Source: an uncultured Selenomonadales bacterium
GTDB taxonomy: Bacteria; Bacillota; Negativicutes; Selenomonadales; Selenomonadaceae
DNA: 26,267 bases
Assembly: GCA_937877655.1 (NCBI GenBank)
Contig: CALFJC010000108.1
Span: forward strand, 1 to 26,267
Reading direction: 5' to 3'
The position numbers and the translations under genes are program-made. Shown here piece by piece: positions 8,352 through 17,101 of this stretch. The notes below the pieces were generated by a model. The model made no database searches. It was given only the letters and a program-made list of their open reading frames with translations, and had not been told where the DNA came from. Positions within the stretch are counted from its first letter, which is position 1. Every line of letters begins with the position of its first letter.

Positions 8352-10997
8352 TCAAGAGTGAAATTCGGCGGTCGAGCCCGTTTTATTTTTCTTGACTTCG
8401 ATACGAACGGGCAGTTGATTTTTCAACTCCTCAACGTGAGAAATTATCCCGACGAGTCGCCCGCCGCTTTGCAAGTCAATCAGCGTTTTCATTGCAAAAT
8501 CTAAAGTTTCGCTGTCCAATGTGCCAAAGCCTTCGTCGATAAAAATTGTGTCGAGTTTAATGCCGCCCGAATTGTTTTGAACAACCGCCGCAAGTCCGAG
8601 CGCAAGCGACAACGACGCCAAAAAACTTTCTCCGCCGCTTAAAGTCTCGACGGGACGCGCCGTACCGGTGTAATCATCCGCAATTTCCAAATCCAAGCCG
8701 CCGGAATATCTGCGATCCGTCTCAACTTTTGTTTGAAAACGATAACGCCCGCCGCTCATCTTTTCCAAGCGGTTATTCGCCTCCAAAATTATTTCTTTAA
8801 ACATTGTCGAGAGATAATATCGTTGGAAAGAAATTTTGGAGCCGCAATGCCCGTTGGCAATTTCGCTGAGAGTTTTCCACATCAAAAAATTTTTCTCGGC
8901 ACGATTTAAATCGTCATTTATCGCAGAAATTTTTTTGCCAATATCTTTAAGCCGTTCGATTTTTTCGGACAATTTTGTTTTAGCCTCAATCGCCGAAAAA
9001 TGCGCCGTGCGTGTTTCGTTGCGAATTTTTTCAAGCAAATTCATGTCGGGCAAAATTTTTCCTTCAATCTGCGCGGCGAGCTCGGCTTTATTTTTTTGTG
9101 CCGCTTCGACAGTTGCTTTTTGTGCCGCTGCCCGCTTGCTTAAGCGATTAAAATTCTCCTGCGCCTTTTGAAATGCCGCTTTTAATTTATCAAGCTCTTG
9201 ATTCGTCGAAAAAATTTCCGCGTCAAGCAATTTCGGGTCGGCGGAGTATTTTTTGTCAATTGTTCGAGTAAGTTCCGCCACAATTCCGCGCAGATTTTCC
9301 GCAATGCCCGAAAATTTTTTGTCCTCCGCCTGTGCTTGCGACAAAGCTTCTTCAGTTTCGGCAGTTTTTACTTCGCCCTTTTTAATTCTGGCGTTGTATT
9401 CGTCCAGAGCTTTGACTTCGGCGGAAATTCTGTCGAAAATTTCCTGCGCCTGCGCGACAGACAAAAATTTTTCTCCGTCCGATAAAATTTTTTCCTTAAG
9501 TCGAAGTTCCGTTGTTAAGGAGTTTAATTTTTGTTCGGCGGAAGCTTTTTTGTCGGCGAGAGTTTTAAGATTTGATTCGGCGGCTTTAATCTGCGCGTCG
9601 GTCGGAATTTTTATCGTTGAAGTTGCGGGCGAAGGATGATGAATTGCGCCGCACACGGGGCACGGCTTGCCTTCCGTCAAATCAGCCGCCAAGAGTGCCG
9701 CTCTGCCCGATTTTTGCGCCTCGCGCAGGTCGAAGAGAGTTTTTTCCGCATCTTCATGAGATTTTTTCGCCGCCGCCAATTCTTTTTCCGCAGATAAAAC
9801 TTTTCCGCGCAGATTTTTTGTTTCCGTAAAGAGTTCTGCCTGTTTTTTGGCTTCTTCAAGATTTTGTTGGGCGACTTTCGATTTTGCCGGCGCGTCGAAA
9901 ATTTTTTCAATCTTAGATTTGATTTCAGCCATTGTTTTATCACAAGACAGTTTTAAGTTTTTGAGTCGTTTAACTTCTGCCTCCGATTTTTCCGCCGCCG
10001 CTTCCGCGTTTTTAAGTTCGCGCCTTTTATCGGCAAGATGTCTCAATGCTTCTTTCTTTCTTTCCAAATCTTTCGCCCGAATGTTTAAATTTTCGCGAAG
10101 TGTTTCTTCCGCCGTGCGTTTATCGAATTCGGTTTTGGCAACGGACAATTCTTCCGAAAGTTGCTTAAGAATTTTTTCCGCGTTTGCCAATGTTTCGGCT
10201 TTGACATCAAAATCTCTGAACAACTTGTAAAGAGTTTCGCCTTCGCCGTAATTTTTTTGCGCCTTATCCGCTTCGGTTGCCAAAGTTTTAAGTTTTATTT
10301 GTGTCGTGTCGAGTTCTTCTGCCGATTTTTTTATCAAAGTCGGCAATTCTCCTTCGGAGCATTCGGCTTCAGCCAAGAATTTTTCTTTGTCGCGAGTAAA
10401 ATTTTCAAAAATGTTTTTTGCGTCGGCAGCTTTGGATTTGAGTTCCTCTTCCACGCGCTTAAAAAAATCCGCGTTGAACAGCGTATTCAAAACTTCCTGT
10501 TTATCTTTGGACTTCGCCAGCAAAAAATTTTTGAACTCGCCCTGTGGCAACACAATCACTTGTCGAAATTGATCCGCGTCAAAGCCCAAAAGATTTTCTG
10601 CATACTTGGTAACGTTTTTGGTATTGATAAAATTCCCGTTCTCGTAAATCTCCGCCGAAGCTTTTTCTTCCTTGACGCCGCCGCGCAGGTTCGGGTGACT
10701 GTAAGCGGGCGAACGTTTAACTTTATAAATTTTTCCGCGCAGAGCGAAAGTGAATTCAACTTCGGTTTTATCGTTCGGCAAAGCCTGTTCGGAGCGCATC
10801 ATTTTGCCCGTCCGACTGCCGCCGGAACTTTCGCCGTAAAGCGCGTAACAAATCGCGTCAAGGATTGTCGTTTTGCCGGAGCCCGTCGCGCCGTTTATCA
10901 GAAAAAAATTCTCGCCGCCGAGTCCTTTTTCAAAATCCAGAGTAGTTTCCTTGACATACGCGCCGAACGCCGTCATTTTTAAATTTATCGGTCTCAT
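8352..10997 (-). CDS. sbcC: SbcC nuclease ATPase subunit
   Basis: SMC-like ATPase subunit of the SbcCD (Rad50-Mre11 type) nuclease, which processes hairpins, blocked ends and breaks. In the 881-residue protein, Walker A NGATGSGKTT is near residue 35-44. A long Glu/Lys/Ala-rich coiled coil follows, with the zinc-hook CPVC at about 444-447 in its middle. A second coiled coil precedes the C-terminal signature LSGGESFLASLSLALG near 785 and Walker B TIFIDEGFGTLD near 817. The ATG at 10997 lies one base past the sbcD stop, and its AAGGAGG lies inside the end of sbcD, so the two are co-translated. The gene is shorter than E. coli SbcC (about 1050 residues), mainly in the coils. Confidence 0.96.
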   Translation of the reverse strand: MRPINLKMTAFGAYVKETTLDFEKGLGGENFFLINGATGSGKTTILDAICYALYGESSGGSRTGKMMRSEQALPNDKTEVEFTFALRGKIYKVKRSPAYSHPNLRGGVKEEKASAEIYENGNFINTKNVTKYAENLLGFDADQFRQVIVLPQGEFKNFLLAKSKDKQEVLNTLFNADFFKRVEEELKSKAADAKNIFENFTRDKEKFLAEAECSEGELPTLIKKSAEELDTTQIKLKTLATEADKAQKNYGEGETLYKLFRDFDVKAETLANAEKILKQLSEELSVAKTEFDKRTAEETLRENLNIRAKDLERKKEALRHLADKRRELKNAEAAAEKSEAEVKRLKNLKLSCDKTMAEIKSKIEKIFDAPAKSKVAQQNLEEAKKQAELFTETKNLRGKVLSAEKELAAAKKSHEDAEKTLFDLREAQKSGRAALLAADLTEGKPCPVCGAIHHPSPATSTIKIPTDAQIKAAESNLKTLADKKASAEQKLNSLTTELRLKEKILSDGEKFLSVAQAQEIFDRISAEVKALDEYNARIKKGEVKTAETEEALSQAQAEDKKFSGIAENLRGIVAELTRTIDKKYSADPKLLDAEIFSTNQELDKLKAAFQKAQENFNRLSKRAAAQKATVEAAQKNKAELAAQIEGKILPDMNLLEKIRNETRTAHFSAIEAKTKLSEKIERLKDIGKKISAINDDLNRAEKNFLMWKTLSEIANGHCGSKISFQRYYLSTMFKEIILEANNRLEKMSGGRYRFQTKVETDRRYSGGLDLEIADDYTGTARPVETLSGGESFLASLSLALGLAAVVQNNSGGIKLDTIFIDEGFGTLDSETLDFAMKTLIDLQSGGRLVGIISHVEELKNQLPVRIEVKKNKTGSTAEFHS

Positions 10998-10998
10998 T

Positions 10999-12105
10999 TT
11001 ATTCCTCCTTGCCTATTTTCGACAAAAATTCTCCCATTGCCTCGCGATATTCTTCATTCAAATCCTCGCCCGTCTGATCTTTGAAAAAATCTGCGAAATA
11101 ATCGAGATGAGAGCCGCCTTCGCGAAATTGTTTCGGGGCATTGTCCGAAAAATTTTCGTGCGGCAAATCAAATTCTACGCTCAACAAGTGCGGGAAAATG
11201 TTCGCGAGTTTGTCTTGAGGATTGATAACCCGTTCGGTCAGTCGTGCGCAGATATAATCTTCGGTTCGCGGAATTTTTCTAAGCTCGGCAAGAGTTCCCG
11301 TTTCAACTCGGACATCCCGGCGCGGCGTCAAAGGAATTTTTTTAATAACGACATCATCTTCTTTATCGAAAATATTTACAATCGTCACGGATTTTTTGTG
11401 ATTCGCCTCGTCGAAGGAATATTTCAAGGGCGAGCCGCTGTAATATTTTTGCGGACGATGAAGATGTCCAAGCGCAACATAATCATAATCGTTGAAAATT
11501 TGCGCGTCGACATTAGCCGCGCCGCCGACAAATTTTCTTTCCGACTCCGATTCTTCGCCGCCCGTCAAGAAAACATGAGCCATTGCGACGCTCCTTTTGC
11601 CGGCGGGGATTTTTTTCCTTGCCAAATCGACATAAAATTTATTCGCCGCGTTGTAAGTCAATCGCTCGGAGTCTTCGCCGAAAAATTTTGCGCGAATTTC
11701 GCCCGGCTCGAAGTAAGGAATAAGCGAAAAATAAATTTCGCCGAATTTATCTTCAAGGACAACCTGCGCGGGCTCGTCGGCAAGTTTTGACGCGATAAAA
11801 ATTTTTTGTCGCTCGAAAAGTTTGCTTCCGAAATTCAAACGAGTTGTGCTGTCGTGATTGCCCGCGATTATCAAAGTCGGAATTTTTTTCTCGGCTAATT
11901 TGTTCAAAGTCTCGTCGAAGAGATTGACGGCTTCGGCGGGCGGCACGCCGCGATCATACACGTCGCCCGCTATCAAAATCGCGTCGGGTTTTTCTTCGTC
12001 AATGATTTTAAAAATTTCCTTGAGAATAAATTCTTGGTCGTCGAGAAGATTTTGCCCCTTGAGAGTTTTGCCGAGATGCCAATCAGCCGTGTGAAGAAGT
12101 TTCAT
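10999..12105 (-). CDS. sbcD: SbcD nuclease subunit
   Basis: Metallophosphoesterase subunit (Mre11 type) of SbcCD, 368 residues. All metal-binding motifs are present in order: HTADWHLGK (Asp8, His10), ILIAGDVYDRG, IAGNHDS, MAHVFLTGG and LGHLHRPQ. The N-terminal nuclease domain is followed by a DNA-capping domain after about residue 270. It is first of the two-gene operon, one base before sbcC. ATG 12105 is preceded by GGAGGCGATT. A TATAAT in extended form lies about 35 bases upstream, and no terminator separates it from hisD, so some read-through from hisD is possible. Confidence 0.96.
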   Translation of the reverse strand: MKLLHTADWHLGKTLKGQNLLDDQEFILKEIFKIIDEEKPDAILIAGDVYDRGVPPAEAVNLFDETLNKLAEKKIPTLIIAGNHDSTTRLNFGSKLFERQKIFIASKLADEPAQVVLEDKFGEIYFSLIPYFEPGEIRAKFFGEDSERLTYNAANKFYVDLARKKIPAGKRSVAMAHVFLTGGEESESERKFVGGAANVDAQIFNDYDYVALGHLHRPQKYYSGSPLKYSFDEANHKKSVTIVNIFDKEDDVVIKKIPLTPRRDVRVETGTLAELRKIPRTEDYICARLTERVINPQDKLANIFPHLLSVEFDLPHENFSDNAPKQFREGGSHLDYFADFFKDQTGEDLNEEYREAMGEFLSKIGKEE

Positions 12106-12137
12106 AAAAAAATCGCCTCCAAAAATTTTTCGAGACG

Positions 12138-12146
12138 ATTATAACA
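12138..12146 (-). promoter_or_regulatory. Extended -10 promoter of sbcDC
   Basis: The minus strand reads TGTTATAAT. No convincing -35 lies at 16-18 bases, but extended -10 promoters can work without one. Confidence 0.5.
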
Positions 12147-12185
12147 CATTGCGTGAAAAATTTGGTCGCTTTGAAAATGACAAAA

Positions 12186-13523
12186 TCATTGACGCAGGCG
12201 AATTGCCGCCGCGTGAGCTTGCAAGCCCTCCGCCTCCGCCAAGCGAATTATATCGTTCGCCGCGCCGAGCAAATCTTTTCGCGTGTAGGAAATTAAGCTT
12301 GTTCTTTTCAAAAAAGTTTCGACGTTAAGAACGGAATAAAATTTTGCGGTTCCGCCCGTCGGCAAAACGTGATTCGTTCCCGCCAAATAATCTCCGAGCG
12401 GTTCCGGCGAATACGCGCCCAAGAAAATTGCACCCGCATTTTTTATCTTCGGCAAAAGTTCAAAGGGATTTTGCGTCAAAAGTTCCAGATGTTCGGGCGC
12501 GGAGAAGTTTGCAAAGTCAATCGCTTCGTCCAAAGTTTCGGCGACGACAATTAAGCCGTTGCGATTTATGGACGCTTCGGCAATTTCTCTGCGCGGAAGA
12601 TTTTTTAATTGCTCTTCGACCTGCGCGGAAATTTTTTCTGCAAGAATTTCGCTCGTCGTGATTAAAATACTGCAGGCAAGAGGATCGTGCTCGGCTTGAC
12701 TGAGTAAATCTGCCGCCGCATAAACGGGATTGGCGAACTCGTCCGCGATAATCAAAATTTCGCTCGGACCTGCAAGCATATCGATATCGCAATGTCCGTA
12801 GACTTCTTTTTTGGCGAGCGTGACGAAAATATTTCCGGGACCGACAATTTTATTGACGCGTGGAATTTGTTCCGTGCCGAAAGCCATTGCCGCAATCGCC
12901 TGTGCGCCGCCGATTTTAAAAATTTTATCGACGCCCGCGAGCTTCGCCGCCGCCAAAACGTAGGGATTAACTTTTTCGTCCCGCGCAGGTGTGCACATGA
13001 TAATTTCTCGGACGCCCGCAACTTTCGCGGGAATAATATTCATCAAAACGCTTGAAGGATAAGCCGCCGTGCCGCCGGGCACATAAACGCCGACTCTGTC
13101 CAAAGGAATAATCGCTTGACCGAGCAAAGAATTTTCGCCGCGATAAGTTATCCAAGACTTTGGAAGTTGTTCCAGATGAAAACTGCGAATATTTTCTGCC
13201 GCAATTTTTAATGACACAAGAACTTCGGGCGCGATAAAATTTTCCGCGCTTTCAATCTCCTCATTCCTAATTCCTAATTCATAATTCCTAATTGCATTTT
13301 CGCCGTCAATTTTTTTCGTATAATCGATAACGGCTTTGTCGCCGAACTTGCGAACGTCGGAAACGATTTTGCGGACAATTTCAATCGCGCTTAAATCGGA
13401 GCCGAAAATTTTTTTATTCGCCTCGCGAATTTTGGGCGAAAGTTCCACTTCATCAAAAGATTTCTTCGCAAGAAGTTTTTCAATCTCCTCACGCCCGACC
13501 TTTTTGTTGTTTACAATCCTCAT
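12186..13523 (-). CDS. hisD: Histidinol dehydrogenase with a repeat-derived insertion
   Basis: NAD- and zinc-dependent enzyme for the last two steps of histidine synthesis (histidinol to histidine). It has 445 residues from ATG 13523, chosen because CGGAGGAATTTTA directly precedes it; a longer frame has no ribosome-binding site. Family motifs include YVPGGTAAYPSSVLMN, KIGGAQAIAA, VGPGNIFVTLAKKEVYG, AGPSEILIIAD, SQAEHDP (zinc ligands Gln and His), EPLGDYLAG and the C-terminal TNHVLPTGGTAKFYS. Residues about 77-90 (AIRNYELGIRNEEIE) are translated from a genomic repeat, placed in the region between the first N-terminal helices. All catalytic motifs are intact, so the enzyme is probably active. 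No other his gene is nearby. Confidence 0.96.
   Translation of the reverse strand: MRIVNNKKVGREEIEKLLAKKSFDEVELSPKIREANKKIFGSDLSAIEIVRKIVSDVRKFGDKAVIDYTKKIDGENAIRNYELGIRNEEIESAENFIAPEVLVSLKIAAENIRSFHLEQLPKSWITYRGENSLLGQAIIPLDRVGVYVPGGTAAYPSSVLMNIIPAKVAGVREIIMCTPARDEKVNPYVLAAAKLAGVDKIFKIGGAQAIAAMAFGTEQIPRVNKIVGPGNIFVTLAKKEVYGHCDIDMLAGPSEILIIADEFANPVYAAADLLSQAEHDPLACSILITTSEILAEKISAQVEEQLKNLPRREIAEASINRNGLIVVAETLDEAIDFANFSAPEHLELLTQNPFELLPKIKNAGAIFLGAYSPEPLGDYLAGTNHVLPTGGTAKFYSVLNVETFLKRTSLISYTRKDLLGAANDIIRLAEAEGLQAHAAAIRLRQ
13261..13295 (-). repeat. AATTAGGAATT-family repeat inside hisD
   Basis: The minus strand carries AATTAGGAATT, ATGAATTAGG, AATTAGGAATG in succession, i.e. about three diverged copies of one unit. 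It is read in frame without a stop, giving the peptide RNYELGIRNEE. The same unit occurs at 4070-4100 and 25224-25303. Confidence 0.8.
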
Positions 13524-13551
13524 TAAAATTCCTCCGTGAAAATTTTTAATC

Positions 13552-13557
13552 ATTATA
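13552..13557 (-). promoter_or_regulatory. Candidate hisD -10 box
   Basis: TATAAT on the minus strand, about 30 bases upstream of the hisD start. The -35 region falls in an A/T run (13571-13580) and has no good match. Confidence 0.4.
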
Positions 13558-13570
13558 CTTAACCTGAACG

Positions 13571-13607
13571 AAAAAAAAAAGCCGTCCGCCGAGTTCGAAA
13601 GACAGCT
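13571..13607 (-). terminator. Terminator downstream of the symporter gene
   Basis: On the minus strand AGCTGTC (13607-13601) pairs with GACGGCT (13586-13580), with one G-U pair, and is followed by ten T. It lies about 105 bases past the symporter stop. The bases between (13608-13711) hold no gene I can support, only short imperfect GC-rich hairpins. Confidence 0.6.
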
Positions 13608-13711
13608 GAAAATTTTTTTGGAGAGGTTTTTCCAATTCGCCGCGGGGCAATGTGACGTTGCATCCTGCCGACGCGAAGAGTTTCAAAAAATTTTTGGCTT
13701 TTCGCCGCGCA

Positions 13712-14970
13712 TTAGAGTTCCCCGCGAGCCTCGCGCTCTTTTAGATCCGCCATAATTTGCGGATAAATTTTGTCCAGCTTATAGAAAAGCAAAGTAATAA
13801 TCGTAACCGCGCAGACGACAATCGGACCCCATTGATAAATGTTTACGATCATGTCAATTGCACTTTGAGGCTGAACGGCATTGCCGGAAGTGGAAGAGAC
13901 ATAGCCGGAATAAGACATCAAACTTGTAATGACTGCACTGGTTAAGCCGGAACCGATTTTAGTTCCGACAGAGCCGCCGCTGAAGATCAAACCTTCTTGT
14001 CGCACATGAAATTTCCACTGCGCATATTCCACAACGTCGCCCAAAAAGCCGAAAATAACCGACCGGAGCGGCGCAAAACCTATTCCGCGCATGACACAGC
14101 TAAAAATTACCCAATTAAAGTCAAGAGGATTTAAAGTGTAAATGAAATGCCCGATTAACGCGAAAATCATTCCGTACAAACTCATATTGCGCTTACCGAA
14201 TTTCCGCAGGAGAATCGGACAAATTAAAATGACGACGCCGATAGTCAAAACGGTTTCCATAAGATAAAGTCCGCTGTAAAGTGCATCGTCATTGAAAATA
14301 TATTTGCAATAATAAGGTAAACTCGTGCCCGTAATGTAATAAATGACATTTAAAACCATCCAGAGAAAGTCAGCGCGAGTATTGCCCACATACCCATAAC
14401 TTTTACCCAAGCCATTTGATCATCGCCGAAAATTTTAATCAGCGGCAAAGTCGCCGAAACTGCCAAAATCTTTCCGATTGGCGATAAAGTCATGCGCACG
14501 ATTGATAACATGTCACGTTCATAGGAAGAACGCGTCATCATGGTTGAAAGTGAACCGTAAGGCAGATTTAACGCCGTGTAACAAACCGTCGTGCAAAAAT
14601 TGTATGACAAGAATAAATATGCGAATTGCATCGTTTCGGAGCCTTGCGGAACGATGTAAATTAAGACGATTGACAGTGCAAAAGGTAGACTTGTCCATAA
14701 AACCCACGGACGCGATTTGCCCCATTTGGAATTTGTCCGCTCGACGAAAAAACTCATGATAATATCTGAAAAACCGTCGAAACTGCGCGATAACAACATG
14801 ACCAAGCCGACCATAGCCGGATCAATGCCGGCGTAGTCAGTATAAAAAAATGTCAGGATAGACATTGCGCCCCAGACGATATTTTGAGCTGTGTCGCCGA
14901 GCCCGTAAGCAATTCCGGTGCCCCAAGAAATTTTATCGCGATTGTCGACCGCCTGCGCGGTAGTCATCAT
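13712..14970 (-). pseudogene. GPH-family (MelB-like) sugar:cation symporter, broken by frameshift and internal deletion
   Basis: Glycoside-pentoside-hexuronide symporters import sugars with Na+ or H+ through 12 membrane helices. The first frame (14970-14350) gives helices 1-6, including FYTDYAGIDPAMVGLVM and SRSFDGFSDIIM then NSKWGKSRPW, the family's cation-site and loop 2-3 signatures. It stops at TAA 14350 within or after helix 6. Helices 7-12 continue in another frame (to 13712), picking up around NTRADFLWMVLNVIYY. The join falls between about 14355 and 14400. Summed length is about 415 residues against a usual 450-470, so the central cytoplasmic loop 6-7 seems deleted as well as the frame being lost. 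The start ATG 14970 follows GAGGTGGGG. It is separated from the sugar operon by a terminator. A sequencing error alone would not explain the missing loop. Confidence 0.8.
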
Positions 14971-15011
14971 TCCCCACCTCTTTTTCTAAAATTAACTGTG
15001 AACTTGACCGC

Positions 15012-15040
15012 ATGAAAAAGCTTTTGTACAATGAAAAAGC
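15012..15040 (-). promoter_or_regulatory. 10-bp direct repeat upstream of the symporter gene (possible activator site)
   Basis: The minus strand has GCTTTTTCAT twice (15040-15031 and 15021-15012), 19 bases apart start to start. AraC-family activators typically bind direct repeats about two helical turns apart, often next to a poor -35. No consensus promoter is visible between this repeat and the start at 14970. The nearby AraC-type gene is the natural candidate regulator; this link is inference. Confidence 0.45.
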
Positions 15041-15074
15041 AATAATATTTGAGATTCTTTTTAATCGGAGAGTT

Positions 15075-15110
15075 TCAAAAACAGGAGGCAGCCGTTGCAA
15101 GGTTGCCTCC
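15075..15110 (-). terminator. Strong terminator at the end of the sugar operon
   Basis: A 10-bp stem (15084-15093 with 15101-15110, one G-U pair) and seven-base loop are followed by TGTTTTTG on the minus strand, 33 bases past the stop of the last operon gene. It separates the operon from the symporter gene. Confidence 0.85.
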
Positions 15111-15142
15111 CTTTATTTTATCCCTAATCCAATGAATGAATT

Positions 15143-16075
15143 TTATCTTGCGTAAATGCCGTAACCTTCAGGCTCCGGCTCTTTGATATCGGGAACGCCG
15201 ACAAGATTTTTTTCGATAAGTTCGCGTGCCCAAATGCCGTCTTCAATGGCGCGTTCGGGGAAACCGAGCGGATTAAACGTCGCGATTGTGTCATCTTGTT
15301 CATTAAAGCCGATTTCACGCAGAGTCTTGAAGATTCTGTCGAAGTCAATATCGCCCTCGCCGAGTTTTCCTATATGGGCATGACAACGAACAGTTCCGTC
15401 CGCGTAGAGTTTTGAAGGATTGATATTGTAGCGGAAAAGTTTCGTGTAGTCGTAAGTGTCGGCAAACAGAACGTGCTTTAAATGTTTGCGGGCGTATTTA
15501 AGATTTTTTTCGATATTGCCTTTGCCTCCGTCATAATGAAAAGTATGGGGGCAGGAATAAAGATAAGCAAGGCTCGGACTGTTGTAGTAGCGGATAATGT
15601 CGTAAGCATCGTTGTTGTGTTCGTAAAAATCGTCGGGGTGAGCTTGAATGTCCATACGCAGACCGCGCCGCTCCATAATCGGAACGAGTTCATCAAGTGA
15701 AGTCATAAGTTTAGCCTCGCAAAGTTCGGGATTGCCGCGCCCCGGTTCAAGTTCGGTGTTAAAAACCGTAACGCCCATTGCCTCGCCGAGGTCGAACATT
15801 TTTTTCCAACACTCGACTGCGTATTTGCGCATGAACTCATCGGGAACTTGAATTCTGAAGCCGGTCGTCAGAGAAGCAATTTTCAAGCCCGCGTCTTTGA
15901 TAGCTTTGGCGTGCCACTTGACCTCGTCGATTGTGTATTTCGGACGCTTCCAAAATCCAGGGAAATCGGCGTTGTAAGGATTGTATTCGTAGCCGGCTTT
16001 GGCAACGGTGGCGTACTGCTCTTGGTAAGTCATTCCGGTTTCCAAGAACGCGCTGCCGACAAACGCAATCTTCAT
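15143..16075 (-). CDS. Xylose-isomerase-like TIM-barrel protein with an apparently lost metal site
   Basis: Belongs to the sugar phosphate isomerase/epimerase (AP endonuclease 2-like) TIM-barrel superfamily, 310 residues, cytosolic. It opens MKIAFVGSAFLETGMTYQEQ and has the fold's layout of alternating strands and helices. Compared with the adjacent homologue, the usual metal ligands look replaced: the strand-end Glu becomes Gln144 in MDIQAHPDD, Asp becomes Ser174 in LYSCPHTFH, the His of the HxKD motif becomes Leu203 in HVLFAD, and the last Glu becomes Ala265 in DDTIATFNP. His146 and His177 remain. It may use other ligands such as CHAH (231-234), or be non-catalytic. Last gene of the operon: ATG 16075 follows AAAGGAG, 14 bases after the upstream stop, and a strong terminator follows. 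Confidence 0.8.
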   Translation of the reverse strand: MKIAFVGSAFLETGMTYQEQYATVAKAGYEYNPYNADFPGFWKRPKYTIDEVKWHAKAIKDAGLKIASLTTGFRIQVPDEFMRKYAVECWKKMFDLGEAMGVTVFNTELEPGRGNPELCEAKLMTSLDELVPIMERRGLRMDIQAHPDDFYEHNNDAYDIIRYYNSPSLAYLYSCPHTFHYDGGKGNIEKNLKYARKHLKHVLFADTYDYTKLFRYNINPSKLYADGTVRCHAHIGKLGEGDIDFDRIFKTLREIGFNEQDDTIATFNPLGFPERAIEDGIWARELIEKNLVGVPDIKEPEPEGYGIYAR

Positions 16076-16089
16076 GTCAAAAACTCCTT

Positions 16090-17088
16090 TCAGCTGAGCA
16101 TGGTTTCTTTAAGGAATAGCGCAGATTTTTGAATCGCGACGAGATTATTGGTCATGAGCGGGTCTTCGACTTCGATACTTACAGGACCGTGATAATCGCC
16201 CATTGCAAGCGTGCCGAAAAATTCTTTCCACCAAAGATGATCATGACCGTAACCGACCGCAACATAATTCCAAACGCGATTGACAGCAACGCCGTTATAA
16301 GCTCCGAGTTCAAAGCACTCAAGCCCTTTAATGTGTTCGTTAAGGCGAGCGTCTTTGCCGTGAACGTGATAAATCGCTTTTTCTTCGCACAATTTCCTGG
16401 CAATGGCAATTGGGTCGCCGCCCATAAAGAACAAGTGGCTCGGATCTAGATTCAAGCCGATAATGTCACCGACGGCGCGGCGAAGTTTTAAAAGCGTGCT
16501 GACGTTAAAGACCATGTTCATAGGATGATTTTCCAACGCGATTGTCTCGACGCCGCAACTCTTGGCGAGCTCCGCCGCTTTGCTCCAAAATTCAATCGTG
16601 ACTTCCCATTGATACTTTAAAACGTCTTCCATTTCGGGCGGGTAAGTGTGCAGTACCCAATTCAGCGTTGTGTCCGTCGGCGAGCCCGCAGGCAGTCCCG
16701 ATTGCGAAACGATATGCTTGACGCCCAAAAGTTCCGCAAGGCGGAAAGTATTCATGACGTCGGGTGCATGAGATTTCCAACGTTCGCCCGGACCGATTGC
16801 ATTTGCTGAACAGTTCAGCGCGGCGATTTTCAATCCGCGACTTTCGATAGCTTTGAGATACTCTTTGCGAGCCTGTGCGCTCTCAAGGAGTTTTTTCATG
16901 TCAAGATGCGGCGCACAGGAATAGCCGCCCGTGCCGAGCTCCAAAACCTCAATGCCCATTTCGACTGCCGCGTCAAAAACTTCTTCAAATTTCATGTTCG
17001 GCAAGCCGTCCGTGAACAAGCCCAACTTCATAGGATTAGGGTTGAAGGACGCAACCGGCATATCAAAATCTTTCGGATCAATACTCAT
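16090..17088 (-). CDS. Sugar phosphate isomerase/epimerase (xylose-isomerase-like TIM barrel)
   Basis: Metal-dependent TIM-barrel enzyme of the superfamily that includes IolE, IolI and ketose epimerases, 332 residues. The four metal-ligand positions are visible: Glu186 in IALENHP, Asp215 with His218 in LNLDPSHLFF, His243 in YHVHGKD and Glu306 in VSIEVEDP. The N-terminus MKLGLFTDGLPNMKFEEVF and VLELGTGGYS are typical of the first strands. ATG 17088 is chosen because AAGGAGGG lies just upstream; a longer frame to 17154 overlaps the oxidoreductase gene. It lies 13 bases downstream of the oxidoreductase and 14 upstream of the second TIM-barrel gene, so all three are one operon. The likely role is isomerisation or epimerisation of a sugar oxidised by the neighbouring dehydrogenase. 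The substrate is not known. Confidence 0.88.
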   Translation of the reverse strand: MSIDPKDFDMPVASFNPNPMKLGLFTDGLPNMKFEEVFDAAVEMGIEVLELGTGGYSCAPHLDMKKLLESAQARKEYLKAIESRGLKIAALNCSANAIGPGERWKSHAPDVMNTFRLAELLGVKHIVSQSGLPAGSPTDTTLNWVLHTYPPEMEDVLKYQWEVTIEFWSKAAELAKSCGVETIALENHPMNMVFNVSTLLKLRRAVGDIIGLNLDPSHLFFMGGDPIAIARKLCEEKAIYHVHGKDARLNEHIKGLECFELGAYNGVAVNRVWNYVAVGYGHDHLWWKEFFGTLAMGDYHGPVSIEVEDPLMTNNLVAIQKSALFLKETMLS

Positions 17089-17101
17089 TGAAATTCCCTC
17101 C

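Noticed and set aside
10161..11790. Long plus-strand reading frames opposite sbcC and sbcD
   Set aside because: They are shadows made by codon bias; no ribosome-binding site or recognisable domain, while SbcC and SbcD carry every family motif.
13608..13711. GC-rich segment between symporter and terminator as a possible small RNA or riboswitch
   Set aside because: Only short imperfect stems and no known motif; it lies downstream of a gene, not in a leader.
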